Below, piece after piece: positions 26,370 through 36,792 of a DNA stretch of 64,000 bases (position 1 is its first letter; the number at the start of each line of letters is the position of its first letter). Origin of the DNA: an uncultured Bacteroidota bacterium (GTDB taxonomy: Bacteria; Bacteroidota; Bacteroidia; Flavobacteriales; Flavobacteriaceae); assembly GCA_902594745.1 (NCBI GenBank), contig CACJNF010000004.1:1-64000 (forward strand), read 5' to 3'. Both the position numbers and the translations under genes were made by a program. The notes under the pieces were generated by a model. It made no database searches and was not told the DNA's origin. It worked only from the letters and a program-made list of their open reading frames with translations.

Positions 26370-29300
26370 ATGAGCTTTGATAAATCCAAAATATCAATAA
26401 AAGAAGCTGTAAAAATTTTAAAATCTATATATAATTTAGATGGAGAAATCTCATTGCTTGAAGGAGAGATTGACTTTAACTTCAAAGTAGTCCTAAAAAC
26501 TTCTAAAAAATATTTATTGAAAATATCTAGGTCAAGTTTTGAACAAGAATACATTGACTATCAAATTCTATTATTAGAGCATCTAAATAAAAGTTCAAAA
26601 ATTGAATTGCCTAAAATAGTTTTCTCAACTGATAAAAAAAAATCATCTATTATTCAAGATAGTCATGGATATAATAGATCTGTAAGATTAATGAGTTGGA
26701 TAGATGGAAGATTATGGAGCTCCGTTAACCCAATAACAGAGTCATTACGATATGAATTAGGATATTCATGTTCTAAATTATCAAAATCATTGAAAGATTT
26801 TAAACATCCATATGCTGATAGAGATATTGATTGGGATATTGCAAAATCATTATGGGTAGAGAGTCATTTAGATAAATTTGATCCAAAGAAACTTAAGGTT
26901 TTAAAAAAATTTATTCAAAATTTTAAAGATAATCTTCATCTCTACCAAAAACTTGAAAGGTCAATTATTCACAACGATATTAATGATAATAATATTATTG
27001 TTACTAATGATTTTTTAAACCCAAGTGTAAAAGCAGTAATTGATTTTGGTGACTCAGTGTTTTCTCAGACTATTAATGATCTTGCAATTACTTGTTCATA
27101 TGGAATAATGAATCTGAATGACCCTCTCTCTGGATGTATAGATATAATAAAAGGATATAATCAAAATAGAAGGATTAAGGACAATGAATTAAAACTGTTG
27201 TATAATTTGATCGCTATGAGGCTAGTTATTTCAGTAACCAAATCATCTATTAATAAATATAAAGAGCCTGATAACAAGTATCTTTTAATAAGTGAAAAAT
27301 CTGCATGGGATCTTCTTTATAAATGGAGTGAAATTGATTCAGAGCTTGCATATTATTCATTTAGAAAAGCATGTTCACTAGATGCTCATCCTGGTAAAAA
27401 GAAATTTGATAAGTGGGCAAAAAAAAATAGCTTCTTAATTGGAGATCTATTACCAGAAATAAATAAAACAAAACTTTACAACTTGGACCTAAGTATAGGC
27501 AGTAACTGGTTAGGTACTAAAAATGAGATTGAGGATTTAGATTTTTTTCAATTTAAAATTGAAAAACTACAAAAGACTATACCTGATTACATTATCTCTG
27601 GTGGATATCTCGAACCGAGATCAATCTATTCTTCAGATTCATATGAAAAAGTTGGTAATGAGGGTGAGGAGAATCGGACTATTCACTTAGGTCTAGACTT
27701 TTGGGTTCCAGTTGGAACAAAAGTCAGTAGTATATATGATGGTGAAATAATAGCTGCGGTGAATGACAAAGGGAATAAAGAATATGGGGGGCTAGTAATC
27801 ATAAAACATAATGTTGAGGACTTAGAGTTTTTCTCATTATACGGACATAACTCTGTAGATAGCGTATTAAAGAATAAGGTAGGTTCAAAAGTTAAGAGGG
27901 GAGAAATAATTGCAGAGGTGGCAAATTATCCTGAGAATGGAAATTGGGCACCTCATCTTCATTTTCAGATTATGCTCTCTATGTTAAACTTTAAAGTTGA
28001 TTATCCAGGTGTATGTTATTCAAAACAAGAAGATGTTTGGAAAGATATATGTCCAGATCCAAATATTCTGTTTAAGAATAAGGGACTAATCTCAAATACA
28101 AATCAGACTAATGCTCAAATAATAGATTATCGAAAAAAACATTTAGGAAAGAGTCTAAAACTTCATTACAATAAACCTATTAGAATTGTTCGTGGAGAGG
28201 GGGTTTATTTAATTGATCATAAAGGAAAGAAATATTTAGATACCGTAAATAATGTAGCTCATGTAGGGCATGAAAATGAAGAAGTAGTAGGTGCAGGTAA
28301 AAGTCAAATGTCAGTTCTTAATACTAACTCTAGATATCTACATGAAAACATAAACAATCTTACAAAAGAAATACTTAGCACTCTACCTAATGAATTAAAT
28401 GTTGTTCATTATGTTAACTCAGGAAGTGAAGCTAACGAATTAGCAATAAGAATGATGAAAGTTCATACAGGAAATAACGATATAATAGTATCTCAACATG
28501 GGTATCATGGAAACACTAACATATGTGTTGACATTTCGTCTTATAAATTTGATGGAAAAGGAGGTATTGGAGCCCCTGAAAATACTCATGTAATCCCTAT
28601 TCCAAATAATTTTAATGGAAAATATGAAGGAGATAAAAAAGACGACAAATATGTTGATGAAGTAAGAAAACAAATAAAAAAAATTAAACGAAAGAAAAGA
28701 GGGCTTGGTGGATTTATAATAGAACCAATTATAAGTTGTGGAGGTCAAGTAGAACTGCCGAAAGGATTTTTAAAAAAAGCTTACAAAGAAGTTAGGAAAA
28801 ATGGGGGTATTTGTATATCAGATGAGGTTCAGGTAGGATTAGGAAGAATGGGTAAAACTTTTTGGGGTTTTCAAGAACACAACGTTATGCCTGATATTAT
28901 TACAATAGGAAAGCCTATTGGAAATGGACATCCAGTTGGAGTAGTTGTTTGCACCAAAGAAATTGCCGAGAGTTTTGCAAATGGAATGGAGTTTTTTAAC
29001 ACATTTGGAGGGAATCCTGTATCATGTTCAATCGCCTTAGAAGTTCTTAAAACTGTTAAGAAAAATAATCTTCAGAAAAATGCTAAAGTTGTTGGGGACT
29101 ATTTTAAAAAAGAACTAAAAAAGCTGGCAAAAGATAATAGAATTATTGCAGATGTAAGAGGTCAAGGACTCTTCCTAGGTATTGAATTTCTTGGTGATAA
29201 TGATAAACCATTAAAGCAGGAAACTCAATATATTATAAATAGGTTAAAGGACTTTGGAGTTCTTTCTAGTATTGATGGGCCATTCAATAATGTAATTAAA

Positions 29301-29396
29301 ATTAAACCTCCCATTATATTTAGCAAATCAAATTGTGATTTATTTCTAAAATATTTTAGGGAGATCTTGAAAGAAGACTTTATTACAAAATATTAA
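26370..29396 (+). CDS. trifunctional APH-type kinase / M23 peptidase-like / class III aminotransferase protein
   Basis: APH: SIIHNDINDNNIIV, AVIDFGDSVFSQTINDLAIT; M23: HLGLDFWVPVGTKVSSIYDGEII...SLYGHNS...APHLHFQIM; PLP: HYVNSGSEANELAIRMMK, ISDEVQVGLGRMGKTFWGFQ, ITIGKPIGNGHPVG. Confidence 0.93.
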   Translation: MSFDKSKISIKEAVKILKSIYNLDGEISLLEGEIDFNFKVVLKTSKKYLLKISRSSFEQEYIDYQILLLEHLNKSSKIELPKIVFSTDKKKSSIIQDSHGYNRSVRLMSWIDGRLWSSVNPITESLRYELGYSCSKLSKSLKDFKHPYADRDIDWDIAKSLWVESHLDKFDPKKLKVLKKFIQNFKDNLHLYQKLERSIIHNDINDNNIIVTNDFLNPSVKAVIDFGDSVFSQTINDLAITCSYGIMNLNDPLSGCIDIIKGYNQNRRIKDNELKLLYNLIAMRLVISVTKSSINKYKEPDNKYLLISEKSAWDLLYKWSEIDSELAYYSFRKACSLDAHPGKKKFDKWAKKNSFLIGDLLPEINKTKLYNLDLSIGSNWLGTKNEIEDLDFFQFKIEKLQKTIPDYIISGGYLEPRSIYSSDSYEKVGNEGEENRTIHLGLDFWVPVGTKVSSIYDGEIIAAVNDKGNKEYGGLVIIKHNVEDLEFFSLYGHNSVDSVLKNKVGSKVKRGEIIAEVANYPENGNWAPHLHFQIMLSMLNFKVDYPGVCYSKQEDVWKDICPDPNILFKNKGLISNTNQTNAQIIDYRKKHLGKSLKLHYNKPIRIVRGEGVYLIDHKGKKYLDTVNNVAHVGHENEEVVGAGKSQMSVLNTNSRYLHENINNLTKEILSTLPNELNVVHYVNSGSEANELAIRMMKVHTGNNDIIVSQHGYHGNTNICVDISSYKFDGKGGIGAPENTHVIPIPNNFNGKYEGDKKDDKYVDEVRKQIKKIKRKKRGLGGFIIEPIISCGGQVELPKGFLKKAYKEVRKNGGICISDEVQVGLGRMGKTFWGFQEHNVMPDIITIGKPIGNGHPVGVVVCTKEIAESFANGMEFFNTFGGNPVSCSIALEVLKTVKKNNLQKNAKVVGDYFKKELKKLAKDNRIIADVRGQGLFLGIEFLGDNDKPLKQETQYIINRLKDFGVLSSIDGPFNNVIKIKPPIIFSKSNCDLFLKYFREILKEDFITKY

Positions 29397-29443
29397 TCAG
29401 GCAGCCTAGTAAAGATAGATGTTAAGAATATCCTAAACCACAT

Positions 29444-30055
29444 TTGATAAGTTATTTATGTTACATGACTATTTATATTTGTCGTATGAATAATACAATC
29501 TCTATATTTAATTTTTTAATTACAATTATATTTTTAAACTCATCAATGCTTATGGCGCAAAAATATGAGACACAAGAATATCGAGTAGTAGATCAAATTG
29601 ATAATGCTGAAATAAGATTTTATCCTAGTGCTGCTATGATAAAGGTTTCTGCCGAACAGAACAGAAATAATAATTTTGGCAAACTCTTTAGGTACATTAC
29701 TGGCAATAATCAAGAAAACGAAGAGATTGCTATGACAACTCCTGTTTATATGTACGACCAAAATAAAACTATGGAGTTTGTTCTTCCAAAAAAATATTTA
29801 TCAAAGGATCTTCCAATGCCGAACGACAGAGACGTAGAAGCCTATATTTCTAATCCAAGATATTTTGCTGCAATTAGATACTCAGGTTACTCAAATGCTA
29901 ATAAAATTCAAAAACACAGAAATGAACTCAAATCTATTCTTGACAATAATGGGCTTGAGATAATTAGTGACTTCTATGTGCTTTCATACGATGCTCCAAC
30001 AAAATTCTACAATAGAAGAAATGAAATATTGTTTGAAATTCGTTACAGAGATTAA
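29444..30055 (+). CDS. SOUL family heme-binding protein (start likely 29486)
   Basis: YETQEYRVVDQIDNAEIRFYPSAAMIKV, MTTPVYMY. Confidence 0.9.
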   Translation: MISYLCYMTIYICRMNNTISIFNFLITIIFLNSSMLMAQKYETQEYRVVDQIDNAEIRFYPSAAMIKVSAEQNRNNNFGKLFRYITGNNQENEEIAMTTPVYMYDQNKTMEFVLPKKYLSKDLPMPNDRDVEAYISNPRYFAAIRYSGYSNANKIQKHRNELKSILDNNGLEIISDFYVLSYDAPTKFYNRRNEILFEIRYRD

Positions 30056-30225
30056 ATCTGAATTTTAAAGAATCCCAAAAAAAGAACTACTCAAATTTCT
30101 TTTTTTTAAAAAAATCTTATATCAAAATATCATTTTCATAAAAATGTAATAATTCCTTATTAATTAAAATTATTTGGACTAAGTATAATATAGATTTGAT
30201 TCGTTTAATCAAATAATTTGAAATT

Positions 30226-30897
30226 ATGAAACAATTTAAATTACACTTATCTAGAACTTTAAGAATTGGGGTTTTCTCATTGATTGCATTTTTATCTACG
30301 AATATTTCTTATTCGCAAGACTTTGGTGCAGACCTTGTAAGTTCTTATGTCTGGAGAGGTACACAATTTGGATCAGGAGCTCACATTCAGCCATATATGA
30401 CTCTTGGATCTGGAAATTTAGAGGCTGGTATTTGGGGAAGCTTCCCAACAACAGCTCAAGGGGGTGGAAATGAATTAGACGCTTACATAAGTTATGATTT
30501 TGGTCCACTAGCATTAACAGTTACCAACTATACTTTCCCTGGTGAAGGTGGAGTATATAGTGACGGAGAATATGGTTTCTTTCAAGGAGACTATACTGAA
30601 ATAAGTGGGTCAACATCTATCATGGGGGTTGATTTATTGGCTGGATATTTTACTGAAGTAGAGGCATTATATGTAGAATTAGGATTTGCTGCAGGACCAG
30701 TTGATATTGCAATAGGTTATGGAGATGATCAAGGAGATGCATGGTATGCTAATGGTGGTAGTGGAATTGTAAATATGTCTTTTAGCGGTTCCAAAGAACT
30801 GCAAATTTCAGACTCATTCTCTCTTCCGGTATTCGGATCATTTATTCTAAATCCAGAAGCTGAAGCAGCTTTTTTAGTTTTTGGAATTAGTTTTTAA
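30226..30897 (+). CDS. TorF family putative porin
   Basis: DFGADLVSSYVWRGTQFGSGAHIQPYMTLGSGNLEAGIWGS; upstream of PII/Amt. Confidence 0.85.
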   Translation: MKQFKLHLSRTLRIGVFSLIAFLSTNISYSQDFGADLVSSYVWRGTQFGSGAHIQPYMTLGSGNLEAGIWGSFPTTAQGGGNELDAYISYDFGPLALTVTNYTFPGEGGVYSDGEYGFFQGDYTEISGSTSIMGVDLLAGYFTEVEALYVELGFAAGPVDIAIGYGDDQGDAWYANGGSGIVNMSFSGSKELQISDSFSLPVFGSFILNPEAEAAFLVFGISF

Positions 30898-30908
30898 ATT
30901 AGAACATT

Positions 30909-31247
30909 ATGAAAAAAATAGAAGCAATTATTAGAAAGTCAAAATTTGACGAAGTCGTTAAAGCTCTGCATGATGCAGAGGTTTACTTTTTCAGCTACTG
31001 GGATGTCACTGGTGTTGGAAATGAAAAAATAGGAAAGGTTTACAGAGGAATTACCTACAGCACAAAGGATATTCAAAGAAGATATTTATCAATTGTTGTA
31101 TCAGACTCTTTTGTAGATGCTACTGTAGATGCCATAATTAAATCTGGTGCTACAGGTAACGTAGGTGATGGTAAGATTTTTATTTTACCATGCGAAGAAG
31201 CTTACAGAATTAGAACAGGAGAAAAAGGAAATAAATCATTTAATTAA
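30909..31247 (+). CDS. glnK: P-II nitrogen regulatory protein
   Basis: KIEAIIRKSKFDEVVKAL, GATGNVGDGKIFILPCEEAYRIRTGE. Confidence 0.95.
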   Translation: MKKIEAIIRKSKFDEVVKALHDAEVYFFSYWDVTGVGNEKIGKVYRGITYSTKDIQRRYLSIVVSDSFVDATVDAIIKSGATGNVGDGKIFILPCEEAYRIRTGEKGNKSFN

Positions 31248-31252
31248 AAATT

Positions 31253-32494
31253 ATGGAATTACTTACAACAAATAATGTGTGGATGATGCTATGTGCAGCA
31301 TTAGTGTTTTTTATGCATCTCGGATTTTCATTTTTAGAAATCGGACTTACAAGACAGAAGAATACAATTAATATTTTATTCAAAAACTTCTTTATAATTA
31401 CAATGGGGCTGATAACTTATTGTTTCATTGGCTTTAATTTAATGTATCCAGGAGATTTTAATATAATAGGAGCATTTGGCGGTGTACTTGGTTTTGCTGG
31501 AGCTGGTTTAGATGCAGCTGCAGCTGCAGATCTTTCATATAGTGAAGGTTACACTTATTGGACTGATTTCTTATTCCAAGGAATGTTTGCAGCAACAGCA
31601 GGAACAATAATTTCTGGAGCAGTTGCGGAGAGAATAAAAATTAATTCGTTTATGCTAATTGTATTATTATATGTCACAATTGTTTATCCAATTGTAGGAT
31701 CATGGCAGTGGGGATCTGGGTTTCTTTCCACTTTAACAGATGAAGTAGGATTTTATGATTTTGCTGGATCTACATTAGTTCATTCTGTTGGTGGATGGGG
31801 AGCATTAGTCATTATATATCTTTTAGGAGCGAGAAAAGGAAAATTCGATAGTGATGGAAAAGCCTTAGCTATTCCAGGTTCTAACATACCATTATCAGCG
31901 GCTGGAGTTCTTATACTTTGGTTGGGATGGTTTGGATTTAATGGAGGATCAGTATTATCTGCTGATCCAGCAAATACCTCTCTTGTTCTTGTAACAACAT
32001 GTCTTGCAGCAGCAGCTGGAGGCCTTGGTGCAGCATTATTTTCTGGATTTTTATATAAAAATCTTGATTTGACAATGTTTATGAACGGTGTACTTGGAGG
32101 TTTAGTCGGAATAACAGCTGGTGCAGATCAGATGGGTCCTACAGAAGCAATAATAATCGGAGCAATTGGAGGTGTAATTGTAGTTCTAGGTGTTGCATTA
32201 TTAGATAAATATAAGCTTGATGACCCAGTAGGTGCAATACCTGTCCACTTATTCGCTGGAATCTGGGGAACTTTAGCTGTAGGTATATTTGGAGCATCTG
32301 CTAGTTTCGATCAATTTATGGTTCAACTTGCAAGTGTTGGAATTGTGGGAGCTTTTTGTGTAATCTGTACTATTATAATTGCTCTTGGAGTCAAAGCAAT
32401 AATGGGACTTAGAGTCTCAGATGAGGAGGAGACACAAGGTTTAGATATAGCAGAACATGGAACTGGTGCCTATGCAGATTTTTCAATGAGATAA
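31253..32494 (+). CDS. amtB: ammonium transporter
   Basis: WMMLCAALVFFMHLGFSFLEIGLTR, HSVGGWGALVII, WFGFNGGS. Confidence 0.96.
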   Translation: MELLTTNNVWMMLCAALVFFMHLGFSFLEIGLTRQKNTINILFKNFFIITMGLITYCFIGFNLMYPGDFNIIGAFGGVLGFAGAGLDAAAAADLSYSEGYTYWTDFLFQGMFAATAGTIISGAVAERIKINSFMLIVLLYVTIVYPIVGSWQWGSGFLSTLTDEVGFYDFAGSTLVHSVGGWGALVIIYLLGARKGKFDSDGKALAIPGSNIPLSAAGVLILWLGWFGFNGGSVLSADPANTSLVLVTTCLAAAAGGLGAALFSGFLYKNLDLTMFMNGVLGGLVGITAGADQMGPTEAIIIGAIGGVIVVLGVALLDKYKLDDPVGAIPVHLFAGIWGTLAVGIFGASASFDQFMVQLASVGIVGAFCVICTIIIALGVKAIMGLRVSDEEETQGLDIAEHGTGAYADFSMR

Positions 32495-32587
32495 TAACTT
32501 CTATTATTTTCATTTCTAAAAGGAGATCATATGATCTCCTTTTTTGATTTATATAGATACTAAATATTAATATATTAGTTTATAATT

Positions 32588-34093
32588 ATGAATAAAGTTA
32601 TAATCGTTGGGGCAGGTATAAATGGATTAGTTGCTGCAAACTATCTTGCAAAGAATGGTTTTGATGTTAGTTTAATTGAAAAAAAACATCAAACAGGAGG
32701 AGCTTGTATAAAAGATACCATTGAAATTGGAAATAAAAAAATTGATTTTGCTTATGGGGCTACAGTACTCGGCATGATGCCAGATTTTATTTTTAAAGAA
32801 ACCGGTCTCAGTAAATTAGTTCAAGGTTATTACCCAAAAAATCCAAAGCTTGTCTACTTTAATGATAAAGAAAGTTCGACTAAAATATATCAAGATCATG
32901 TTAAACTGGAAGAAGAACTTAGAGTAAAATGGGGAGAGACTGGAAAGGTTAATGATTTCCGGAATGATGAGAATAAAGTAATTAAATTCATTCAAGAATT
33001 ATATAAAAATGGTACAAGTCCATCCATTGATCTAGCAAAGGATTATTTAGGTAAGGAGTTAACAAGACTTTGGATTACTGGAAATGCAAAAGACTTACTT
33101 GATCATTATTTTTCTTCTGAAAAAACAAAATTATACATGGGGATGACTGTAATAGAAAGTGGGCCTGCTTCAATATATGATCCTGGAACAGCATTCACTA
33201 TTCCACTGATGGATTCAGGGTCAGTATATGATGGATACTGGGGATTTGTTAGAACTGGTATTTGGAAAATAACTGAAAATTTGACTAAAATTAATCAAGA
33301 TCTTGGTGTAAAATTTTACTTAGAATCAAACATTCAGGAGGTTGATCATGACAAAAACTCTATCTCAATCTCCAAAGGAAATAGAGACTTTAAATTAAAT
33401 TATGATCAGTTAATTTTTGCAACAGATCCAGTAACTCCATCAAGATTTTTAAAAGGTTTTAAAAATGATATTAATCTTGACTTAATTGGAACAAGTGGAA
33501 AAGTAACAGCTTTTTTCAAGAACCATGTTAGGTGGAAAGATTCAAATAATTATTCAGATTCCTTTAGATTTATTTTCTCCGTTGATACATTAAATAGCTT
33601 TGAAGAAGCAAGTCAAAATGCACTAAAAGATTTAGATGATTATTTTCCAGGATTTATCCAAATCTATCCTGAGGGTAGTGCTCAAAGAAAGATGGATAAC
33701 AATGAAGATTTTGATAAACTGATATTCTTCACGAAAAATCTAAGCTATAACAAGAATGCATTAAGCTTGGATAAAGTAAAAGAAAAAATAATTTCAACAG
33801 TAATGCCTCATATTGAAAATCCTCAAGATTTAGTCTTCTCAAAGTTTTTGACTCCAATGGATTTAAATGAAACTTTTTTATTCCCAGAAGGAAATATTGA
33901 TCATATAACTTTAACTGGGAATCAGAATTTTGAAAAAAGGACATTTAGTAGTAAAAAGGATAATTTTTATTCATACTATGGATATGAAAATATTTTTTAT
34001 TGTGGAGCAGGAAGTTTTCCATGTGGAAGTGTAGCTGGTACACCTGGATATATGTGCTCAAAACAATTAATTAGGAGTATAAAAAGGTCTTAA
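32588..34093 (+). CDS. phytoene desaturase-like FAD-dependent oxidoreductase
   Basis: VIIVGAGINGLVAANYLAKNGFDVSLIEKKHQTGGA; C-terminal YCGAGSFPCGSVAGTPGYMCSKQLI. Confidence 0.9.
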   Translation: MNKVIIVGAGINGLVAANYLAKNGFDVSLIEKKHQTGGACIKDTIEIGNKKIDFAYGATVLGMMPDFIFKETGLSKLVQGYYPKNPKLVYFNDKESSTKIYQDHVKLEEELRVKWGETGKVNDFRNDENKVIKFIQELYKNGTSPSIDLAKDYLGKELTRLWITGNAKDLLDHYFSSEKTKLYMGMTVIESGPASIYDPGTAFTIPLMDSGSVYDGYWGFVRTGIWKITENLTKINQDLGVKFYLESNIQEVDHDKNSISISKGNRDFKLNYDQLIFATDPVTPSRFLKGFKNDINLDLIGTSGKVTAFFKNHVRWKDSNNYSDSFRFIFSVDTLNSFEEASQNALKDLDDYFPGFIQIYPEGSAQRKMDNNEDFDKLIFFTKNLSYNKNALSLDKVKEKIISTVMPHIENPQDLVFSKFLTPMDLNETFLFPEGNIDHITLTGNQNFEKRTFSSKKDNFYSYYGYENIFYCGAGSFPCGSVAGTPGYMCSKQLIRSIKRS

Positions 34094-34168
34094 GCCATAA
34101 GCTATATTATGATTGCTGTTTAGGTTATCATTTTTATTTATTTATTTTCTTTTGTTAACTTAGAAATT

Positions 34169-34897
34169 ATGAAAAAATCAATTTTATTTTTTTTGCTTAT
34201 AAGTTCATTTAGTTTTTCACAAAATTCTGAGTGGACATATCTTTTTGATGGAAAAACATTTAATGGATGGCATCAGTATAATAAGGATAAGATGAGTGAT
34301 GCCTGGTATATCGAAAATGGGGAAATAGTTCTCAAATCAAACAATGATAATAAAAGTTGGGGTAATGATATAGTTACAGATAAATCTTTTACAAACTTTG
34401 AATTATCAATTGAATGGAAAGTTCCTAAAGGAGGAAACAGTGGTGTTTTCTTCAAGGTAAATGAAATTCCAGAAGTAAATGCACCATGGAAAACTGGTCC
34501 AGAAATTCAGGTTTTAGATAATGAAAATTTTTGTTGTCCAAACACTCAATATCATCAAGCTCCTGCACTTTATGATATGAAGCCTATTGGAAAAATTAAA
34601 TACAATCCTCATGGTGAATGGAATCATCTTTTACTTAAAGTAGATCATACTAAAAACGAGGGTTCAATAACATTTAATGGACAATTTGTATATTCTTTTC
34701 CTCTGTTTGGTCCAGAGTGGGATAAATTAGTCTCAAGATCAAAATTTAGTGATGATGAATATTACAAGGATTTAGACCCAGATCATCCATATTTCACATA
34801 TGCTCCTTTTTTTGGAAAATATAAAAGTGGTAAAATTGGTCTTCAAGACCATGGATGGGATGTTAGATTCAGGAATATTAAAATCAGAGAGCTTTAG
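34169..34897 (+). CDS. DUF1080-like secreted protein
   Basis: WTYLFDGKTFNGWHQYN, GGNSGVFFKVNE, GKIGLQDHGWDVRFRNIKIREL. Confidence 0.9.
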   Translation: MKKSILFFLLISSFSFSQNSEWTYLFDGKTFNGWHQYNKDKMSDAWYIENGEIVLKSNNDNKSWGNDIVTDKSFTNFELSIEWKVPKGGNSGVFFKVNEIPEVNAPWKTGPEIQVLDNENFCCPNTQYHQAPALYDMKPIGKIKYNPHGEWNHLLLKVDHTKNEGSITFNGQFVYSFPLFGPEWDKLVSRSKFSDDEYYKDLDPDHPYFTYAPFFGKYKSGKIGLQDHGWDVRFRNIKIREL

Positions 34898-34899
34898 TA

Positions 34900-35595
34900 A
34901 TGAGAAAAATTATATTTTTAATTATATCATTATTAATTACTAGTTGTGAAAACATGAATGATAGTCAACCTTCAAAAATTGTTTTCTTAGGTGATTCCAT
35001 TACTCAGCAAGCGGAAGATTTTGAGGATGGATTTATTAGTCTAATTAGACAGAACTTAAGCGAGGATAAATTTGAACTTATTGGAAAGGGTATAAGTGGA
35101 AATAAAGTTTCTGATCTTCTTACAAGATATAAATCAGATGTTTTAGATCTAAATCCAGATTTAGTATTTATATATATTGGCATAAATGATGTATGGCATA
35201 AGTATGATTTTGGTACTGGCTCTGATATTGATTTATATGAAAAAGGGTTAAGAGCAATTATATCCGACATAAAGTCCTTAGGCTCAAAAATAGTTTTATG
35301 TACTCCAACTGTGATTGGTGAAAATACTGGAGATTTTGAGCTTGGTAATCAATTTAAAAATGTTGAAACGATGGAAAAGATGAATGGTGATCTTGATACA
35401 TTTTCTGATGTTGTACGAAAACTATCAAATGAATACGAAACAGAATTACTTGATCTTAGAAAAATTTTCATGGATTATTTAGCTGAAAATAACCTAAATA
35501 ATGATGCAGCTGGAATCTTAACTACTGACGGTGTTCATCTTAATGGACAGGGGAATAAACTAATTGCTGATCAAATGATAAAATTTATCAATTAG
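34900..35595 (+). CDS. SGNH/GDSL hydrolase lipoprotein
   Basis: IVFLGDSITQQAE, GISGNKV, YIGINDVW, TTDGVHLNGQG. Confidence 0.92.
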   Translation: MRKIIFLIISLLITSCENMNDSQPSKIVFLGDSITQQAEDFEDGFISLIRQNLSEDKFELIGKGISGNKVSDLLTRYKSDVLDLNPDLVFIYIGINDVWHKYDFGTGSDIDLYEKGLRAIISDIKSLGSKIVLCTPTVIGENTGDFELGNQFKNVETMEKMNGDLDTFSDVVRKLSNEYETELLDLRKIFMDYLAENNLNNDAAGILTTDGVHLNGQGNKLIADQMIKFIN

Positions 35596-35611
35596 TCAAA
35601 GAAATTAGAAA

Positions 35612-36721
35612 GTGAAAAGAATATTTCTTTATCTATCATTTACGTTTTTTATTGGATGTCAAGAAAAAACTTGTAATAACATATTATACTCATGTGATTT
35701 TAATAACATTAAATATTATGGAGAAGAATCATTTCTTTTAGAAGGCACCTTTATTCATGACTCTTTAAAAGAAAACAGATATGATAGGTTACCAGCTTCA
35801 TATAAAGAAATAGTTAGACAACCAGTTTGGGATTTATCAAAACATTCATCTGGATTATCAATCAGGTTCCTATCTAACTCATCTGTAATAACTGCAAAAT
35901 GGGAAGTACTCAACAATTTCAGTATGGATCATATGCCAGATACTGGAATTAAAGGGGTTGACTTATATTTTAAGAAAAATGATGAGTGGCAGTATATTAA
36001 TACTGGAGTACCTGTAGGCTTTAGCAATGAATATAAACTTGTTGAAAATATGGATAATGAGTTAAGAGAATACAAGTTATTCCTTCCACTATATGATGGT
36101 ATAAATAACATTGAAATTGGAGTGGATAGTTTAAGTTATGTAAAGAGACCTGATAGGAATGATAAAAAACCAATAATTTTTTATGGGACAAGTATTACTC
36201 AAGGCGCATGTGCGTCAAGACCTGGAATGGCTCACACTAATATAATATCCAGAAAGCTTAATCGAGATGTCATTAATTTTGGATTTAGTGGTAATGGAAG
36301 GATGGAGCAGTCAATAGCTAAGTTAATATCCAATTCAAACCCAATTTTTTATATAATAGAATGTATGCCTAACATGTATCCTCCTGATCTGGTTTCAAGC
36401 AATACTATTCCGTTAATCGATACTATTAGAGCTAAAGATCCTGATACACCTATAATCCTAGTTGATTTATTTACATCCCCTCTTACCGCATTGGACAAAA
36501 ATGCAATTACCGGGACTAGTGAAATGAATAATGCATTAAAAACTCAATATGATAAAATGATTAATAGCGGGTATAACAATATTATATATCTAGAGACCCA
36601 AAGTGCTCTAGGAAATGATTTTGAGGGAACAGTTGATGCAGTTCACTTTACAGATCTTGGCTTTATTAGATATTCTGACTTTTTAGTTAAAAAATTCGAA
36701 GAATTAGAATTATTTAATTAA
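35612..36721 (+). CDS. SGNH/GDSL hydrolase with N-terminal beta domain
   Basis: IIFYGTSITQGACASRPGMAHTNII, NFGFSGNGRMEQ, VDAVHFTDLGFIRYSDF. Confidence 0.9.
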   Translation: MKRIFLYLSFTFFIGCQEKTCNNILYSCDFNNIKYYGEESFLLEGTFIHDSLKENRYDRLPASYKEIVRQPVWDLSKHSSGLSIRFLSNSSVITAKWEVLNNFSMDHMPDTGIKGVDLYFKKNDEWQYINTGVPVGFSNEYKLVENMDNELREYKLFLPLYDGINNIEIGVDSLSYVKRPDRNDKKPIIFYGTSITQGACASRPGMAHTNIISRKLNRDVINFGFSGNGRMEQSIAKLISNSNPIFYIIECMPNMYPPDLVSSNTIPLIDTIRAKDPDTPIILVDLFTSPLTALDKNAITGTSEMNNALKTQYDKMINSGYNNIIYLETQSALGNDFEGTVDAVHFTDLGFIRYSDFLVKKFEELELFN

Positions 36722-36792
36722 GACTTTCAAGAGTATTTAACAGTTCGTTATAAAATTTATTCATCTTTTAAAATTAATATTGTCAAAAAATT

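Noticed and set aside
28440-28748. 102-aa antisense ORF in the aminotransferase domain
   Set aside because: Tyr/Phe/Ser-rich low-complexity translation typical of antisense AT-rich coding DNA.
30226-32494. TorF-PII-Amt cluster as unusual
   Set aside because: A recurrent nitrogen-uptake arrangement; annotated as ordinary.
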